Part shown: one piece after another, positions 12,684 through 15,253 of the stretch
Layout: each line of letters starts with the position of its first letter
Position numbering within the stretch: position 1 is the stretch's first letter
DNA from: RGIG426 sp045643425
Lineage (GTDB): Bacteria; Bacillota; Clostridia; Oscillospirales; Acutalibacteraceae
NCBI GenBank assembly: GCA_045643425.1
Contig: JAZUKW010000086.1
Location: 1 to 15,253 of the forward strand
Length of the DNA stretch: 15,253 nucleotides
Direction of reading: 5' to 3'
Position numbers and translations under genes: made by a program
Notes under the pieces: model-generated
What the model was told of the DNA's origin: nothing
Seen by the model: the letters and a program-made list of their open reading frames with translations, nothing else
Databases searched by the model: none

Positions 12684-14543
12684 ATGCACTATTTTTGTTC
12701 GCGAGAGCCGGAGTTCCGTTCGCCGCTCGGCGCGGTGTCGGAAAAGACCCCGGTGCATTTTCGCCTGCACCTGCCGCGCTCACTCGGGTGCCGCGCCGCC
12801 TTTTTGCGGGTGCATACGGCGGGGCAGCCCGAACGGCAGGACGGGCTCTTTTGGGCGGGCGAGGACGGCAGCGGCGGCGAGTGGTGGGAATGCCACTTTG
12901 CGCCGGACACGCCGGCCGCCTACTTTTATGATTTCCTCTTGCAGACCGACAGCGGATACCAAACGCTGTCCGAGGGGTTCCGCGGCGGCGCGGACTTGCA
13001 CCCCGGCGGCGACATCCGCGCGATGTGGCAGCTCACGTGTTATAATAAGGATTTTAAAACACCCGATTGGCTGGCGGGCGGCGTGATGTACCAGATCTTC
13101 CCCGACCGCTTTTATAATTCCGGCACGCCAAAGACTGAAACGCGCCAAGATCGCGTCCTACACGAGCGGTTCGACGAGGAGGTCGGGTGGAAGCCGGACT
13201 TTATGGGGCGGGTGCATAACGACGACTTTTTCGGCGGCGATTTAAAAGGCATCGAGCAAAAGCTCGACTACCTCGGCTCGCTCGGCGTGACCTGTCTCTA
13301 TCTCAACCCGATTTTCGAGGCGTTCTCCAACCACCGCTACGATACCGCGTGTTACGAGCGGGTGGACGGACTGCTCGGGAACGAGGACGATTTGCGCTCG
13401 CTGTGCGCCGCGGCGAAAGCGCGCGGTATCCGCGTGCTGCTCGACGGCGTGTTCAGCCACACCGGTGACGACAGCGTGTATTTTAACCGTTACGGTCGCT
13501 ACGATACCGCGGGCGCGTTCCAATCGAAAACGTCGCCCTATTTCTCGTGGTACCGTTTCCACGACTGGCCGGAGCAGTACGCGGCGTGGTGGGGCATCGA
13601 CGTGCTTCCCGAGGTGGAGGAGACCGACCCCGCTTATCTCGAGTATATGACCGGCGAGGGCGGCATTCTGCGCCGCTGGATTCGGTGCGGCACGTCCGGC
13701 TGGCGGCTGGACGTCGCGGACGAATTGCCCGACCCGTTTTTGTTTGCGCTGCGAAACGCGGTGAAAGCGGAGGACCCCGACGCGCTCGTGCTCGGCGAGG
13801 TGTGGGAGGACGCGAGCTGTAAGGAGAGCTATGGCGCGCTGCGCCCGTATCTGCTCGGCGGCCAGCTCGACAGCGTGATGAACTATCCGTTTGCCGCGGC
13901 GATCTTAAACTTTCTGCGCGGCGGCGACGCGGGATGGTTTTACGACACGGTAGAGCGCATCTGCGAGCATTACCCGCCGCAGGTGACGCGCCTGCTGATG
14001 AACCATATCGGCACGCACGACACGCCGCGCGCGCTTACCGCGCTTGCGGGCGAATCGGACGAGGGACGCGATCGCGCGTGGAAAGCGGAGCATCCGCTGA
14101 CCGCAGAACAGCGCGCACACGGCAAGCGGCTCTTAAAGCTCGCGGCGGTGCTGCAATATTGTCTGCCCGGCGTGCCGTCGGTGTTCTACGGCGACGAGGC
14201 GGGCATGGAGGGCTACGGCGATCCGTTTTGCCGCCGCCCGTATCCGTGGGGACGCGAGGACGCGGAGCTGATCGCGTGGTACCGCGCGCTCGGTGAGATG
14301 CGCCGGCAGGCGGCTTTGCGCGAGGGCGGGTTCAAAGCGCTTCCCACGCCGGAGGACGTGGCGGCGTTTGCGCGCACCCGCGGCGAGGCGCTGTCGCTTC
14401 TGTGCGGCGTCAATCGCAGCGGCGAGGAGCGGGAGATCGAACTGCCGCCGGAGGCGCTGTCGCTTTCGCGCGAATTCGGTACGTTTGAGAGGACGAAAAA
14501 AGGCGTAAAACTGCCGCCTTTCGGCTGTTTTGTCCTTTTTTAA
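12684..14543 (+). CDS. GH13 alpha-glycosidase (neopullulanase / cyclomaltodextrinase type)
   Basis: A 619-aa alpha-amylase-family enzyme that hydrolyses alpha-1,4 (possibly alpha-1,6) glucosidic bonds of maltodextrins, cyclodextrins or pullulan. The N-terminal beta domain (about 1-125) resembles the CBM34-type domain of maltogenic amylases. The catalytic barrel begins at GGVMYQIFPDRFYNSG. Conserved regions: DGVFSH (254-259), GWRLDVADE (339-347) with nucleophile D343, LGEVWED (370-376) with acid/base E372, and HIGTHDTPR (441-449) with transition-state stabiliser D446. A C-terminal beta domain (about 540-619) completes the fold. There is no signal peptide, so it should act inside the cell on imported oligosaccharides. 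AGGAGG at 12671-12676 supports ATG 12684. A weak hairpin (AAAGGCG/CGCCTTT, 14499-14521) before a T run at the gene end may act as terminator. No transporter or regulator gene is adjacent. Confidence 0.92.
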   Translation: MHYFCSREPEFRSPLGAVSEKTPVHFRLHLPRSLGCRAAFLRVHTAGQPERQDGLFWAGEDGSGGEWWECHFAPDTPAAYFYDFLLQTDSGYQTLSEGFRGGADLHPGGDIRAMWQLTCYNKDFKTPDWLAGGVMYQIFPDRFYNSGTPKTETRQDRVLHERFDEEVGWKPDFMGRVHNDDFFGGDLKGIEQKLDYLGSLGVTCLYLNPIFEAFSNHRYDTACYERVDGLLGNEDDLRSLCAAAKARGIRVLLDGVFSHTGDDSVYFNRYGRYDTAGAFQSKTSPYFSWYRFHDWPEQYAAWWGIDVLPEVEETDPAYLEYMTGEGGILRRWIRCGTSGWRLDVADELPDPFLFALRNAVKAEDPDALVLGEVWEDASCKESYGALRPYLLGGQLDSVMNYPFAAAILNFLRGGDAGWFYDTVERICEHYPPQVTRLLMNHIGTHDTPRALTALAGESDEGRDRAWKAEHPLTAEQRAHGKRLLKLAAVLQYCLPGVPSVFYGDEAGMEGYGDPFCRRPYPWGREDAELIAWYRALGEMRRQAALREGGFKALPTPEDVAAFARTRGEALSLLCGVNRSGEEREIELPPEALSLSREFGTFERTKKGVKLPPFGCFVLF

Positions 14544-14572
14544 AAAAATATCAAAAAAATTCAAAAAACCTC

Positions 14573-14601
14573 TTGACATCTGTGCCAACCTATGGTATGC
14601 T
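14573..14601 (+). promoter_or_regulatory. rRNA operon promoter with A-tract UP-like element
   Basis: TTGACA (14573-14578), 17 bp, TATGCT (14596-14601). Directly upstream (about 14542-14570) are phased A tracts, as in UP elements of strong rRNA promoters. Expected transcript start is near 14608. Confidence 0.9.
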
Positions 14602-14607
14602 AACAAA

Positions 14608-14822
14608 GCTGTCCCGAAAAAACGGGGTGGCGGAGGACCTTGAAAATTAAACAACGTAAAGAAAGCAAAGAACGAAACACAACCCGTTAATTTTTTTTAC
14701 ACCGATTCGGAAAAACGAATCACGGTCGGGGGTTTGACACCGACCAAACGCGCGCAAGCGTGTTCATGAGCAGAGATGCTCTGAAAATGATTGAGACAGT
14801 CGCAAGGCTGTTTTGATACCAA
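14608..14822 (+). promoter_or_regulatory. 16S rRNA leader with boxA-like site and hairpin chain
   Basis: A transcribed leader of about 215 nt without a gene. A boxA-like sequence, GACCTTGAAAATTAAAC (14636-14652), matches the kind of site used for rRNA antitermination. It is followed by GATTCG/CGAATC (14704-14709/14716-14721), GGTCGG/CCGACC (14724-14729/14740-14745), and three GNRA-capped hairpins at 14748-14763 (GCAA), 14768-14781 (GAGA) and 14796-14811 (GCAA). Part of this region should pair with sequence downstream of 16S to form the processing stem; that partner is outside the window. Confidence 0.7.

Positions 14823-15253
<431 letters not shown>

Overview
The window looks like chromosomal DNA of a GC-rich anaerobic Clostridia bacterium, most likely an Oscillospirales (clostridial cluster IV) relative. 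The evidence is the first ~430 nt of a 16S rRNA gene at the right edge, with a clostridial-type sequence around the 340-430 region (judged by eye, not by alignment), together with a fermentative electron-bifurcating [FeFe]-hydrogenase, strong Shine-Dalgarno sequences and near-consensus sigma-A promoters with 17-bp spacers. Nothing points to a phage or conjugative element; the accessory character lies in the intergenic repeats.

Layout. (1) 1-3761: the end of a small subunit gene, then hydB and hydA of an NADH/ferredoxin-linked hydrogenase, closed by a strong terminator. (2) 3769-5512: a two-gene operon with its own promoter, encoding a one-TM membrane-anchored protein and an overlapping ComEC-type metallo-beta-lactamase-fold hydrolase. 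(3) 5622-6402: tRNA-Tyr(GUA) with promoter and terminator, then about 470 bp of non-coding DNA filled by two arrays of short hairpins. In each array the hairpins are separated by a conserved 7-10 nt spacer, and that spacer switches to its reverse complement halfway through. (4) 6403-7167: an XRE-type regulator fused to a zinc ribbon, convergent with a small lipoprotein (7235-7687, minus) that carries a cystatin-like QVVAGTNY motif. (5) 7763-12170: a membrane acyltransferase, a PutP-type sodium/solute symporter, a third palindromic repeat element, a second membrane acyltransferase starting at TTG, and a 58-aa membrane protein. (6) 12179-14543: acyl carrier protein (minus) divergent from a cytoplasmic GH13 alpha-glucan hydrolase. 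(7) 14573-15253: a strong rRNA promoter, a structured leader and the 5' part of 16S rRNA.

How it fits together: the hydrogenase disposes of reducing equivalents from NADH and reduced ferredoxin as H2 during fermentation, GH13 supplies sugars from internalised maltodextrins, PutP imports a solute with sodium, and the two acyltransferases probably decorate surface glycans. Most other genes are single units with their own promoter and terminator, so functional links between neighbours are weak.

The most unusual content is the set of three inversion-symmetric hairpin arrays (5804-5972, 6074-6270, 10643-10771), a 35-bp terminator repeated exactly at two loci, and the bacterial lipoprotein with a stefin/cystatin-like signature. 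I did not find a clearly new multi-gene system.
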